Shown one piece after another: positions 18,196-26,486 of a stretch of DNA of 37,612 bases. This DNA comes from Dysgonamonadaceae bacterium. GTDB lineage: Bacteria > Bacteroidota > Bacteroidia > Bacteroidales > Azobacteroidaceae. The stretch spans positions 1 through 37,612 of the forward strand of contig JAISFI010000071.1 in the NCBI GenBank assembly GCA_031263685.1, in the 5' to 3' direction. The translations under genes and the position numbers were made by a program. Every line of letters starts with the position of its first letter. Positions within the stretch are counted from its first letter, which is position 1. The notes under the pieces were generated by a model, which saw nothing but the letters and a program-made list of their open reading frames with translations, was not told the origin of the DNA and searched no databases.

Positions 18196-18208
18196 CCTCT
18201 TCTTTTTT
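18174..18208 (+). terminator. Intrinsic terminator downstream of exbD
   Basis: 12-bp stem, GAAGAGGTTGCC/GGTAACCTCTTC (one G-U pair), five-base loop GAGAT, followed by six T. A textbook rho-independent terminator 210 bases after the exbD stop. Confidence 0.85.
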
Positions 18209-18356
18209 AGTTATCTTTCACCCGACAATATTAATACCAAACTGAAATTAGTTTACATTATTTATTCTGCTTACAATGATTGAGATTCAGCTATTGAGAT
18301 TTAAAATAAATAAAACTAATGAGTGTTCTGTACTTAATTTGATTGTTATTGAGAAA

Positions 18357-18388
18357 TTTGCAGGAATCAAATAAAAAATGTAGGTTTG
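18357..18388 (+). promoter_or_regulatory. Bacteroidota promoter of the thioredoxin-like gene
   Basis: TTTG at 18357-18360 and TAGGTTTG at 18381-18388 are separated by 20 bases, an excellent match to the TTTG-N19-21-TAnnTTTG consensus. The ATG at 18412 lies 23 bases after the -7 box. Confidence 0.75.
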
Positions 18389-18411
18389 CGACCTTAAATA
18401 TATGATAGTAT

Positions 18412-19572
18412 ATGCGTTGGATAAATTATGGGATATTAATAAGTATGTTTGGGGGATTTTTTATTTCCTGTACTCAAAAACAAGTATTTACGGTTGAGGG
18501 TGTTGTGAAAAATGCAACGGACTCGGTACTTTACCTGGAAAACATTGGAGTATCTGCCATTGCGGTGCTGGATTCCGTAAAATTGAAAGCGGACGGGAAG
18601 TTTACATTTACGCAAGAACGCCCGTCCATTCCGGATTTTTACCGCCTGCGAATAGCAAATCAATGGATTAATCTGGCTATTGACTCTACAGAAACGATTG
18701 CAGTCCATGCAGACGCCGCTTCCGGCTACGCAAAGGGATATAATATCGAAGGATCGGAAGATGTTCAAAAAATAAAAACATTGACGCTTTTGCATCTACA
18801 AGTCAGCGAAGCATACAACCGGTTCATAGAAACACTGCAACAGAGTCCGCTATCGCAAGAGGCATATTCTTCGGAAATTATGAAAATCTTACAACCTTAT
18901 CGGGAAACTGCCCAAGAGTATATTTATGAAAATCCGGCTTCGACAACTGCTTATTTTGCGTTATTCCAGCAAATCAACAATCTATTAATTTTTGACCCTT
19001 ATAACGAAAAAGATAACCGGCTGTACAGTGGCGTAGCTACCAGTTGGGATTTGAAATACGAAAACCATCCGCGAGCAAAACAGTTGCACAACATTACGGT
19101 GAGCGCTTTGCAAGAAATAAGAAGAAGTAAGTCTCACCGCATCAGTAATATAGAAGTCAAAGACGTCATCTCTTATTTTGAAATATCGCTGCCGGATGCT
19201 CGCGGAAATATCATTAATCTTTCCGACATCATCCCAAAAGAAAAAATTATCCTGTTGGATTTTACGGCCTATCAAGCACAGTTTTCGCCTTTACACAATA
19301 TGAATTTAGGCAGCCTGTATGAAAAATACTACGACAAAGGCTTAGATATTTTTCAAGTTTCGCTGGATGCAGATTTAAATTTCTGGCAAAATGCGTCGGA
19401 CAATATTCCATGGTATGCCGTGAGAGATCCGGAAACCGTATATTCCCAAACAGCAGCAAGATACAATGTAGAAAAATTGCCAACAACATTCATTATCAAC
19501 AGAAAAGGAGAGATTGTATTGCGTGTGGAACAAGATGCAGAACTGGAAAAAGAAATAAAGAAGATGTTGTAA
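18412..19572 (+). CDS. Thioredoxin-fold lipoprotein lacking CxxC, with DUF4369-like N-terminus
   Basis: 386 residues. Signal peptide with lipobox (FFISC, Cys about 20). The N-terminal ~100 residues (FTVEGVVKNATDSVLYLENI...LDSVKLKADGKFTF...FYRLRI) match the DUF4369 pattern of Bacteroidota thiol-disulfide proteins. The C-terminal ~140 residues are a TlpA/AhpC-like thioredoxin fold (FEISLPDARGNIINLSD, IILLDFTAYQAQFSPLHNMNL, VSLDADLNFWQ, YNVEKLPTTFIINRKGEIV, with the cis-Pro in LPTT). Where CxxC should follow DF, it reads TAYQAQFSP with no cysteine. It is therefore unlikely to be a thiol oxidoreductase and may have a binding or chaperone role. Own promoter. Confidence 0.8.
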   Translation: MRWINYGILISMFGGFFISCTQKQVFTVEGVVKNATDSVLYLENIGVSAIAVLDSVKLKADGKFTFTQERPSIPDFYRLRIANQWINLAIDSTETIAVHADAASGYAKGYNIEGSEDVQKIKTLTLLHLQVSEAYNRFIETLQQSPLSQEAYSSEIMKILQPYRETAQEYIYENPASTTAYFALFQQINNLLIFDPYNEKDNRLYSGVATSWDLKYENHPRAKQLHNITVSALQEIRRSKSHRISNIEVKDVISYFEISLPDARGNIINLSDIIPKEKIILLDFTAYQAQFSPLHNMNLGSLYEKYYDKGLDIFQVSLDADLNFWQNASDNIPWYAVRDPETVYSQTAARYNVEKLPTTFIINRKGEIVLRVEQDAELEKEIKKML

Positions 19573-19586
19573 AGCATGGAATTTTA

Positions 19587-19618
19587 TTTGTTTTCCACGA
19601 AAAGAAAACCTACCTTTG
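19587..19618 (+). promoter_or_regulatory. greA promoter
   Basis: TTTG at 19587-19590, 20-base spacer, TACCTTTG at 19611-19618: a near-perfect Bacteroidota promoter. It starts 14 bases after the upstream stop and implies a greA leader of about 115 nt. Confidence 0.75.
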
Positions 19619-19650
19619 TAGTCAAATTTAATATTTCCGGTTAATGAGGG

Positions 19651-19680
19651 GAGTCCTGACCAACGGTTGGGATTCTTTTT
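19651..19680 (+). terminator. Terminator hairpin inside the greA leader
   Basis: An 11-bp stem, GAGTCCTGACC with GGTTGGGATTC (three G-U pairs), loop AAC, followed by five T. It lies after the greA promoter and 60 bases before the greA ATG, so it can truncate greA transcripts near 55-60 nt. It may also end transcripts from the upstream gene. Confidence 0.7.
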
Positions 19681-19740
19681 GTTTATTTTCAAAAACCGGA
19701 TAAAGACTAAAATTAACTATAACTTAAAATCAGGTAAATT

Positions 19741-20211
19741 ATGGCAATAAGTTACATGACCGAAGACGGTTACAAGAAACTAATGGATGAAGTCACTTAT
19801 TTGGAAACCGTCAAGCGACCGGAAATATCAAGACAAATTGCGGAAGCCCGGGATAAAGGAGATCTTTCGGAAAACGCAGAATATGATGCCGCCAAAGAAG
19901 CGCAAGGCCTCTTGGAAGCCAAAATCTCTCAACTAAAAGGATTGATTGCAAATGCCCGTCTCATCGACGAGAGTCAAATAACGACCGATGTAGTTCAAAT
20001 CATGAACAAAGTCAAAATCAAAAATGTGAAAAACAACCAAACAATAACTTACACGCTGGTATCCGAAAGCGAAGCAAACCTGAAACAGGGAAAGATTGCG
20101 ATCAATACGCCCATCGGAAAGGGTTTGTTGGGCAAGAAAGCCGGAGAAATTGCGGAAATCAAGGTTCCGTCCGGTGTGATGTCATTTGAAATTGTCGAAA
20201 TTTCATTGTAA
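19741..20211 (+). CDS. greA: Transcription elongation factor GreA
   Basis: 156 residues, the normal GreA length. The N-terminal coiled coil carries the acidic tip (EARDKGDLSENAEYDAAKEAQ, with Asp41 and Glu44 that position the catalytic Mg2+ in RNA polymerase). The C-terminal FKBP-like domain contains TYTLVSESEAN and NTPIGKGLLGKKAGE. GreA enters the RNAP secondary channel and stimulates cleavage of backtracked RNA. The gene has a leader with a terminator hairpin, and the HIT gene follows 47 bases later, probably on the same transcript. Confidence 0.97.
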   Translation: MAISYMTEDGYKKLMDEVTYLETVKRPEISRQIAEARDKGDLSENAEYDAAKEAQGLLEAKISQLKGLIANARLIDESQITTDVVQIMNKVKIKNVKNNQTITYTLVSESEANLKQGKIAINTPIGKGLLGKKAGEIAEIKVPSGVMSFEIVEISL

Positions 20212-20258
20212 GTATACATTAATATAAATAATCTTCATGTTTTAAGTTTTCACATCTT

Positions 20259-20654
20259 ATGTCAACCCTGTTCAGCAAAATCATCGCCGGTGAAATTCCC
20301 TGCTATAAAGTGGCGGAAAATGAAAAATTCTACGCATTCTTAGATATTAATCCTCTGACTAAAGGACACACACTGGTTGTTCCCAAGCAGGAAACAGACT
20401 ACATTTTCGACTTGCCGGACGAATTATTAGCCGATATGATGCTGTTTTCCAAACAAGTAGCCTTTGCCATAGAAAAAGTGATTCCATGCAAACGAATTGG
20501 GATGACAGTTATCGGTCTGGAAGTTCCCCACGCACATATTCATCTGATCCCCATTAATAAAGAGGCCGATATGTTTAACCGCCACAAATTAGTCTTGGAA
20601 AAAGAAGCGTTCGAAGCGATTGCCGAGGCCATTGCGGCAGCATTTTTGGGATGA
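20259..20654 (+). CDS. HIT-family nucleotide hydrolase (Hint-like)
   Basis: 131 residues. The histidine triad HAHIHLIP is at 91-98 (His91, His93, His95), and the N-terminal block IFSKI-like (LFSKIIAGEIPCYKV) and DINPLTKGHTLVVPK are typical of the Hint branch. These proteins hydrolyse nucleoside phosphoramidates such as AMP-lysine; the physiological substrate is usually unknown. Follows greA in the same direction. Confidence 0.93.
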   Translation: MSTLFSKIIAGEIPCYKVAENEKFYAFLDINPLTKGHTLVVPKQETDYIFDLPDELLADMMLFSKQVAFAIEKVIPCKRIGMTVIGLEVPHAHIHLIPINKEADMFNRHKLVLEKEAFEAIAEAIAAAFLG

Positions 20655-20728
20655 TTCAGGTGTAAAAATGATACAACTACCCTGATACCCTTAAAAATCG
20701 ATTAACAAATAGCAAAATATTCTAAAGT

Positions 20729-20747
20729 GTGTGCAAAACGTGTGCAA
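20729..20747. repeat. Short direct repeat GTGTGCAA
   Basis: Two copies of GTGTGCAA (20729-20736 and 20740-20747), 11 bases apart, lie about 50 bases from the tRNA-Asn 3' end. One helical turn of spacing suggests a possible protein site. It could be a scar of integration near a tRNA, but no integrase or duplicated tRNA end is present. Confidence 0.3.
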
Positions 20748-20786
20748 CAAAAAAGAAACAGCCGCTTATGTAATCTCATAAACGAC
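20748..20786 (-). terminator. Terminator of tRNA-Asn
   Basis: On the minus strand, a 10-bp stem (GTCGTTTATG/CATAAGCGGC, two G-U pairs, loop AGATTA) is followed by a T-rich tract (TGTTTCTTTTTTG). It sits 12 bases beyond the tRNA. Confidence 0.65.
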
Positions 20787-20797
20787 TGAGTATCCAG

Positions 20798-20871
20798 CTC
20801 TTCCTCTTGGACTTGAACCAAGGACCCTCTGATTAACAGTCAGATGCTCTAACCGACTGAGCTAAGGAAGA
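20798..20871 (-). tRNA. tRNA-Asn (GUU)
   Basis: Cloverleaf on the minus strand: acceptor TCTTCCT/AGGAAGA, D-stem GCTC/GAGC, anticodon stem TCTGA/TCAGA with loop CTGTTAA (anticodon GTT, plus positions 20835-20837), variable GGGTC, T-stem CTTGG/CCAAG with loop TTCAAGT, discriminator G. All four stems pair perfectly. The 3' CCA is not encoded. Confidence 0.97.
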
Positions 20872-20899
20872 ATTTTTGTTCTTTTCTTAAATTGCGATG

Positions 20900-20930
20900 C
20901 AAAAGTAGTGGTAATTTTCCAAATATGCAA
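20900..20930 (-). promoter_or_regulatory. Promoter of tRNA-Asn
   Basis: On the minus strand, TACTTTTG (20907 down to 20900) is preceded, after 20 bases, by TTG (20930 to 20928). This matches the TAnnTTTG -7 box with a partial -33. It lies back to back with the kinase promoter at 20931-20938. Confidence 0.55.
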
Positions 20931-20938
20931 TATCTTTG
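20931..20938 (+). promoter_or_regulatory. -7 box of the PfkB kinase gene
   Basis: TATCTTTG, 17 bases before the ATG at 20956, so the leader would be only about 10 nt. It abuts the -33 element of the divergent tRNA promoter. Confidence 0.55.
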
Positions 20939-20955
20939 CAAAAAAAAAATTTCAA

Positions 20956-21930
20956 ATGAAAATATTAGGAATGGGCAATGCCTTAGTAGACGTGTTGGCG
21001 AAACTGGATGCCGACGATACCCTGACAGCGTTAGACCTCGCCAAAGGAAGTATGCAACTAATTGATGTAGAGCGACGGAATCACATATTCTCCCGGATTC
21101 AACATCTACCGCAAGAAATGACGGCCGGAGGATGCGCCTCCAATACACTGGCCGCACTGGCAAAACTGGGACTGCATGTCGGATTTGTCGGAAAAGCTGG
21201 AAATGACGCTTATGGGAAGTTTTATCTTCAGGATCTGGACACGATAGGCGTACATACGCATATTATTCAGGAGCAAGCAGCATCCGGTACGGCTATGGTA
21301 TTGATCTCTCCCGGCGGAGAGCGAACTTTTGGGACATACCTTGGCGTGTCGGCCGAGTTATCGGCGGCAGATCTCTCGGAAGATGTTTTCCGTCCATACA
21401 GCTACTTTTACATTGAAGGATATTTGGTCCAAAATCCGGAACTGATCACTTCTGCAATTAAAATGGCTAAAAGATTGGGAATGAAAGTAGTCATAGACGC
21501 CGCCAGTTACAATGTAGTAGAAGCCAATAAAGATTTCTTCCAACAAATGATCGATGAGTATGTAGATATCGTTTTCGCGAATGAAGAAGAAGCGAAAGCC
21601 TTGACCGGACTGGAGAATCCTCAGGACGCTATTCGCCGGATAGCGGAAAAAACAGAAATCGCTGTCGTCAAAATTGGAGCCAAAGGCGCGTTAGCCATGC
21701 GAGGCGATGAATTAGTGAACGTCCCCGCCATACAGACAACGGTTGTAGACACCACTGCCGCAGGAGATTACTATGCTGCCGGCTTTATATACGGTCTGTC
21801 TAAAAATCTAAGTTTGACACAATGCGCTCAATCGGGAGCCTTATTGGCTGCTCACATCATCGCCGTGGTCGGCACTCGCCTGAACGATTATTCATGGCAA
21901 CAGATCAAACAGGAGTTATTAAAATATTGA
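20956..21930 (+). CDS. PfkB-family carbohydrate/nucleoside kinase
   Basis: 324 residues from the ATG at 20956; a longer frame from 20908 would run through the promoter. Ribokinase fold: substrate-binding start MKILGMGNALVDVLAKL, glycine motif TAGGCASNTLAALAKLG, and PfkB signature 2 DTTAAGDYYAAGFIYGLS containing the catalytic Asp and anion hole (usual DTxGAGD; here Ala replaces the first Gly). ATP-dependent phosphorylation of a sugar or nucleoside; the GNALVDV opening resembles the adenosine-kinase-like group, but substrate is not certain. The S41 protease gene starts 2 bases after its stop. Confidence 0.93.
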   Translation: MKILGMGNALVDVLAKLDADDTLTALDLAKGSMQLIDVERRNHIFSRIQHLPQEMTAGGCASNTLAALAKLGLHVGFVGKAGNDAYGKFYLQDLDTIGVHTHIIQEQAASGTAMVLISPGGERTFGTYLGVSAELSAADLSEDVFRPYSYFYIEGYLVQNPELITSAIKMAKRLGMKVVIDAASYNVVEANKDFFQQMIDEYVDIVFANEEEAKALTGLENPQDAIRRIAEKTEIAVVKIGAKGALAMRGDELVNVPAIQTTVVDTTAAGDYYAAGFIYGLSKNLSLTQCAQSGALLAAHIIAVVGTRLNDYSWQQIKQELLKY

Positions 21931-21932
21931 AT

Positions 21933-23588
21933 ATGCGAAATATACTTTTCAGCCTTTTCATTTTTTTGAATATCGCTTTTCTTGCTGCTCAACAGCAGGA
22001 TAATCATCGATCGGAACTGGCCAAGAACCTGGATATCTACAACTCCCTGATGAAGGAATTGGATTTGTTCTACGTCGACAGCATCCAACCGAACAAACTG
22101 ATTCCCGACGGAATCAATCTGATGCTTTCCAAACTGGATCCTTATACGAATTTTATTTCGGAAGAAGATTTGAACGATTTTAAGTTTATGGTCACCGGAG
22201 AATACGGTGGCATCGGATCCATCATCACCCAACGGAAGGGAAGAACCTATATCTCAGAACCATACGAAGGAATGCCGGCAGCCCTTGCCGGACTTAAAGC
22301 CGGTGATGAGATACTGGCTATCGACGATGTGAAAATAGAACAAATCAAGGAACCGGCCGAAAAACTCAAAGGCATCCCAAACACAAAAGTTAAAATAAAG
22401 TACTTGCAAGCAGGCAGTCAGCAACCGCTAACCACGGAAATTCTCCGTAAACGGATACAACTGAATCCGGTAAGCTATCACGGTGTTGTAGGAAACAACA
22501 CCGGTTACATCTACCTTTCCGGCTTTACGGAACAATGTGCTCAGCAAGTCAAACTGGCGCTGGAAGATCTGAAAAAAAACCGTAAGGTTTCTTCCCTGAT
22601 TCTGGACTTGAGAAATAATCCCGGAGGAAGTATGGAAGAAGCGATTCAGATCGTCAACCTCTTTGTTCCCAAAGGGAAAATCATTCTTTCAACCAAAGGG
22701 AAAGTCAAACAGTGGGACCGGATTTACCGTACAACCCTGGATGCTACGGACGAAGAAATTCCTCTGGTTGTTTTGATTAATGAAAATTCCGCCTCGGCAT
22801 CGGAAATTGTTTCCGGCGCCATTCAAGACCTCGATCGAGGCGTTTTAATTGGCAGACGCACCTTTGGTAAAGGTCTGGTGCAAACAACCCGTGAACTCCC
22901 ATTCAACACCAGCCTCAAGGTAACAACGTCCAAATATTACATCCCCAGCGGCAGATGCATTCAGGCAGTCGACTACACGCATCGCAGTCCGGATGGTAAA
23001 GTTGGAACTATTCCGGATAGCCTTACTTCCGTTTTTTATACCGAAAAAGGTCGCCCTGTTCGTGACGGGGGCGGTATAACGCCCGATATTAAACTGGAAG
23101 AAAAACGGAACCCCAACATCGTTTATTATCTGTTGATGGAATATATCATCTTTGACTATGCCACCCAATGGGTACGCTCCCACCCCACCATAGCGCCGGT
23201 CGAAGCATTTGATTTTCCGGAGAAAGACTATGATTCTTTTAAAGCTTTTGTCAAAGATAAAAATTTCACATACGACCGGCAAAGTGAAAAAGCGCTGTCC
23301 ACTCTCAAGGAAATCATGCAATTCGAAGGCTATACGGAAACCGCATCGGAAGAGCTGAAAGCCCTGGAAAGCAAATTATATCCCGACCTGGATCGAGATT
23401 TGGAACTCAACCGGGCATCCATTGTGCAATGTATTGCTCAGGAAATCGTCAAAAGATACTATTATCAGAAAGGAGAAATTATACAAGCCCTGAAGTTGGA
23501 TGATGATTTGAAGAAAGCATTGGAAATAGTAGATGATATCAATATATATCACCAACTGCTTTCTGTTGCCGAATCTTCAACCGAATAA
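21933..23588 (+). CDS. S41-family C-terminal processing protease (CtpA-like)
   Basis: 551 residues from the ATG at 21933, chosen because a signal peptide (MRNILFSLFIFLNIAFLAAQ) starts there and it follows the kinase stop directly. PDZ domain about 88-165 (GEYGGIGSII, LAGLKAGDEILAIDD). Protease domain about 185-355: ILDLRNNPGGSMEEA, then ENSASASEI with candidate catalytic Ser288 and TFGKGLVQ with Lys313, spaced 25 residues as in CtpA. A helical C-terminal region follows (about 400-551). It degrades or trims proteins in the periplasm. Probably cotranscribed with the kinase. Confidence 0.94.
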   Translation: MRNILFSLFIFLNIAFLAAQQQDNHRSELAKNLDIYNSLMKELDLFYVDSIQPNKLIPDGINLMLSKLDPYTNFISEEDLNDFKFMVTGEYGGIGSIITQRKGRTYISEPYEGMPAALAGLKAGDEILAIDDVKIEQIKEPAEKLKGIPNTKVKIKYLQAGSQQPLTTEILRKRIQLNPVSYHGVVGNNTGYIYLSGFTEQCAQQVKLALEDLKKNRKVSSLILDLRNNPGGSMEEAIQIVNLFVPKGKIILSTKGKVKQWDRIYRTTLDATDEEIPLVVLINENSASASEIVSGAIQDLDRGVLIGRRTFGKGLVQTTRELPFNTSLKVTTSKYYIPSGRCIQAVDYTHRSPDGKVGTIPDSLTSVFYTEKGRPVRDGGGITPDIKLEEKRNPNIVYYLLMEYIIFDYATQWVRSHPTIAPVEAFDFPEKDYDSFKAFVKDKNFTYDRQSEKALSTLKEIMQFEGYTETASEELKALESKLYPDLDRDLELNRASIVQCIAQEIVKRYYYQKGEIIQALKLDDDLKKALEIVDDINIYHQLLSVAESSTE

Positions 23589-23606
23589 ATGATTCCATAG
23601 AGCGTT

Positions 23607-24737
23607 GTGAAAGTATTCCTGACATCCATATTTGTCCAGTTATTTCTGATGGCCTATGTTTTTTGCCATTTGTGGTATGTTGGACATTCCCGAAAAGGGT
23701 GGAAAATTTTTATTTCATGCCTGTTTGCCGTCTTGCTTTCCGGCTATCTTGCCGGATTCTTTTTTCATCAACAGATGAATGATACATTGCTGCATTTCCT
23801 ATTGTCGGCCTACGGCATTTGGTATGTGGCAGTTATCTATTTCACTTTGTTTTTGTTTGTGATAGATGCAGTGTGGATAGTTCACCGTTTTTTCCCAATT
23901 TATCCGATCTGGTGGCGAAAGCATTATCGGAATATTAAAATCGGTCTGTCAGGTTTGATCGCAGGAATCGTTTCCTTCTTCCTGTGTTACGGATATTACA
24001 GTTTTTTGCATCCGAAAGTCAAGCATCAAACCATTCATATCCATAAAAAAGCAGGACAGATTGACACGCTGCGTATCGCTTTCGCCGCCGATATACATAC
24101 CGGATATGTTGTGAATCGCGAACATTTGAAAAAATTTATAGACCTGATCAACGCACAGTCTTGCGACATGATTCTATTGGGAGGAGACATGATAGACTAC
24201 GATATGCACATTCTGAACGTCCAACAAATGGATGCTGAATTTCGCCGACTGAAAGCGCCGAGAGGAGTATATGCCATATTGGGCAACCATGAGCACCGTT
24301 TTAATACGGCAAAGCGGAAAGAATGGCTGGAAAAATGCGGCATAATCGTTTTGCAAGATTCCGTTGCGATGCCCGAAATGGCTTTTTATTTGATTGGAAG
24401 GGACGACAAGCACAACAAACAACGGAAATCTTTAGACTACCTGCTCGCCGGCTTAGACAAAAACAAACCGCTGATACTCGCCGACCACCAACCCTTCAAT
24501 GTCGGCGAAGCGCTTATGCACGGCATTGACTTCATGATGTCCGGCCATACACATAACGGACAGATATGGCCGAATAACATTTGGACGAACAGGTTCTTCG
24601 ACGGATTTGGCGAAGGATACAAGCGGAAAGGAAATACCCAGTTTTACACAAGTTCAGGCCTGGGCGTCTCCGGCCCACCTTTCCGGGTATTCACAGACTC
24701 GGAAATCGTTATATTTGAAATCGTTTTTGCTCCGTAG
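23607..24737 (+). CDS. Membrane-anchored metallophosphoesterase
   Basis: 376 residues, starting with GTG at 23607; no ATG is available before the first hydrophobic helix. Four membrane segments (about 1-22, 34-53, 65-93, 112-135) precede a calcineurin-like phosphoesterase domain with the full metal-ligand set: ADIH (Asp162, His164), GGDMID (Asp194), GNHEHR, DHQPF and GHTHNGQ. This is the YkuE-like arrangement, acting on a phosphoester at the membrane surface; the substrate is unknown. Ends 15 bases from convergent gldH. Confidence 0.9.
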   Translation: MKVFLTSIFVQLFLMAYVFCHLWYVGHSRKGWKIFISCLFAVLLSGYLAGFFFHQQMNDTLLHFLLSAYGIWYVAVIYFTLFLFVIDAVWIVHRFFPIYPIWWRKHYRNIKIGLSGLIAGIVSFFLCYGYYSFLHPKVKHQTIHIHKKAGQIDTLRIAFAADIHTGYVVNREHLKKFIDLINAQSCDMILLGGDMIDYDMHILNVQQMDAEFRRLKAPRGVYAILGNHEHRFNTAKRKEWLEKCGIIVLQDSVAMPEMAFYLIGRDDKHNKQRKSLDYLLAGLDKNKPLILADHQPFNVGEALMHGIDFMMSGHTHNGQIWPNNIWTNRFFDGFGEGYKRKGNTQFYTSSGLGVSGPPFRVFTDSEIVIFEIVFAP

Positions 24738-24752
24738 TTTCCTCAACTCTTT

Positions 24753-25268
24753 TCAATTTTTAATCCTAACCTGCAATCCCACTTCACTCATTCCCGTCAG
24801 GAAATCATCCCGCATGGCTTGCGCGATGGTGTAAACATAGACACCGGACTGAGAGTAGGTAAACCCTGTTTCGTATGGAATGGACAGTTCATAGAGGGAA
24901 ATTCCCTTTCCATACCATTTCCCGTAATTATCAGCCAACTGACATTCAATGGTATCTCGACGAAGTTCTCCGGAAGGTTTCTGCACGGATACGAAAAGCC
25001 AAATGTTTTTATAAGGATACCGATCATTATTTCGTAATGCTATCGATACATTGCAAGGAGAAAGTGTATCACTGACGGAAACTTCAAAACGCACGACGGA
25101 ATCTCTATGCCAAACGCTTTCTTCTATCGCCTGAAAGCGGCAGAACAGTTCCTGACGAGAGCACGCAACAAGCAATACCGCACAGAATATTAAAAACAAG
25201 CCAAACGTTTTCACTGCGGTGCTGTTAATTTTCGTTTTTTTCTCCTCCATTGCCCGTTTTTCTTTCAT
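24753..25268 (-). CDS. gldH: Gliding motility/T9SS lipoprotein GldH
   Basis: 171 residues. A charged N-terminus, then signal peptide with lipobox LLVAC (Cys36). The beta-rich mature domain shows the GldH pattern: FEVSVSDTLSPCNVSIALRNNDRYPYKNIWLFVSV, DTIECQLADNYGKWYGKGI, YELSIPYE and the Gln-Ala-Met-Arg end segment with GMSEVGLQVRI. GldH is linked to gliding and to T9SS function in Bacteroidota, in keeping with the T9SS cargo in this window. The frame overlaps the upstream PSP1 gene by 44 bases; an internal ATG at 25250 is an alternative start with less overlap. Confidence 0.88.
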   Translation of the reverse strand: MKEKRAMEEKKTKINSTAVKTFGLFLIFCAVLLVACSRQELFCRFQAIEESVWHRDSVVRFEVSVSDTLSPCNVSIALRNNDRYPYKNIWLFVSVQKPSGELRRDTIECQLADNYGKWYGKGISLYELSIPYETGFTYSQSGVYVYTIAQAMRDDFLTGMSEVGLQVRIKN

Positions 25269-26385
25269 CGCTCGTTTTCCCGTCTTTGAAACGTTTATTT
25301 TTCTTCTTCTTTTTCTTTTTCAGATGGTCGAAACGGGTAAGGCTGTCTTGACCCAGTATGTCGAAATCTTCCTTTTTAGGCGCTTTTTCGTCGGCGTCTT
25401 CCGATAAATTCAATGGTTTCTGCCCTCTCTTATTCATACCAATGACTTCGAATGCCCTCGCTGCAGGAATCGTAACCAGATTGGCGGCAAAGTTTTGACT
25501 GGTCGAATAAGAGATCAATCCCTTGAACACTTCCGTCTTGAAGTAGTAGTAAGTGGCATCTTTCGTTTCCAGTTGTATTTCTTTCGCAGGGAACTTCTTT
25601 TGAGCCTCAAAATAGCTGTCGACTTCATTGTTGAGGCAACATTTCAGTTTAGCGCACTGTCCTGCCAATTTCTGCGGATTCATGGAAATATCCTGATAAC
25701 GAGCTGCTGCCGTGGAGACAGAGATGAACGAAGACATCCAACTGGAACAGCATAATTCCCGTCCGCAAGGGCCGATTCCGCCTATCCTGCCGGCTTCCTG
25801 CCGAGCGCCGATTTGTCTCATCTCAATGCGCACTTTGAATGTATCGGCCAGTAATTTAATCAGTTCCCGAAAATCGACACGATCGTCGGCAATGTAATAA
25901 AAAATGGCTTTATTTCCATCGCCCTGGTATTCGACGTCTCCGATTTTCATTTGCAGTTTCAGGTCTTCGGCAATTTTCCGGGAACGGATCATCGTATCGT
26001 GCTCTTTCGCTTTAGCCTCTTCGTATTTCTCCATATCTATAGGCTTCACTTTCCGGTAGATACGCTTTACGTCTGTGCCTTCCGTGCGAATACGGTTTTT
26101 TTTCATCTGGAGCAAGACTAAGCGGCCGGTAAGCGTTACAGTCCCAATATCATGTCCGGGAGTGGATTCTACGGCAACAACATCTCCTTTTTCCAGCGGA
26201 AGCTTGTTGCTGTTCAAATAATAACCTTTGCGTGTGTTCTTAAACTGAACCTCCACATAATTCGTGTATTGTTCCGATTCGGGAATATCACTCAACCAGT
26301 CGTAAGTGTTTAATTTACAGTTTTGCCGTTTGTTGCAACCTTTTGCTTTCATGCAACAACAGCTTTTATCTATTCTAAATTCCAT
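25225..26385 (-). CDS. PSP1-domain protein, RicT/YaaT-like
   Basis: 386 residues. N-terminal Cys-rich segment (CCCMKAKGC...C). PSP1 domain with the cysteine pattern [14 protein letters not shown]...[21 protein letters not shown] (about 205-255), matching RicT, whose cysteines take part in Fe-S binding and in the Y-complex controlling RNase Y in Bacillus. The C-terminus ends in a very basic lysine tract and a charged, low-complexity tail. In Bacteroidota this gene commonly sits next to gldH, as here (44-base overlap). Its role in this phylum is not established. Divergent from rpsF. Confidence 0.9.
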   Translation of the reverse strand: MEFRIDKSCCCMKAKGCNKRQNCKLNTYDWLSDIPESEQYTNYVEVQFKNTRKGYYLNSNKLPLEKGDVVAVESTPGHDIGTVTLTGRLVLLQMKKNRIRTEGTDVKRIYRKVKPIDMEKYEEAKAKEHDTMIRSRKIAEDLKLQMKIGDVEYQGDGNKAIFYYIADDRVDFRELIKLLADTFKVRIEMRQIGARQEAGRIGGIGPCGRELCCSSWMSSFISVSTAAARYQDISMNPQKLAGQCAKLKCCLNNEVDSYFEAQKKFPAKEIQLETKDATYYYFKTEVFKGLISYSTSQNFAANLVTIPAARAFEVIGMNKRGQKPLNLSEDADEKAPKKEDFDILGQDSLTRFDHLKKKKKKKNKRFKDGKTSDERKTGNGGEKNEN

Positions 26386-26407
26386 GTTATGTTTATTTTT
26401 AAGTATG

Positions 26408-26415
26408 CAAATATA
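26408..26415 (-). promoter_or_regulatory. -7 box for the PSP1-gldH operon
   Basis: Minus-strand TATATTTG, 22 bases before the ATG at 26385, matches TAnnTTTG. A -33 box is not obvious. Confidence 0.45.
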
Positions 26416-26486
26416 CAGGAATTATTTTGTATTTCGGTTAACAAGGATTTTTTTCTGTTTTACTTTTCTGTTTTCACTTTTTTTCT

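Larger units (their letters stand above)
18109..18208 (+). ncRNA. Possible short transcript: -7 box to terminator
   Basis: A -7-like box TATCTTTG at 18109-18116 and an intrinsic terminator ending at 18208 delimit a putative RNA of about 85 nt in the 449-base gap between exbD and the thioredoxin-like gene. The next gene has its own good promoter after the terminator, so this unit stands alone. No good -33 box is seen. It may instead be only the 3' end of the exbBD transcript. The rest of the gap (17963-18108 and 18209-18356) is AT-rich with another weak -7-like box, TACTTTTG, at 18024-18031. Confidence 0.3.

Noticed and set aside
20655-20871. Integrated element at tRNA-Asn
   Set aside because: No integrase, no duplicated tRNA 3' end and only housekeeping genes nearby; the GTGTGCAA repeat alone is too weak.
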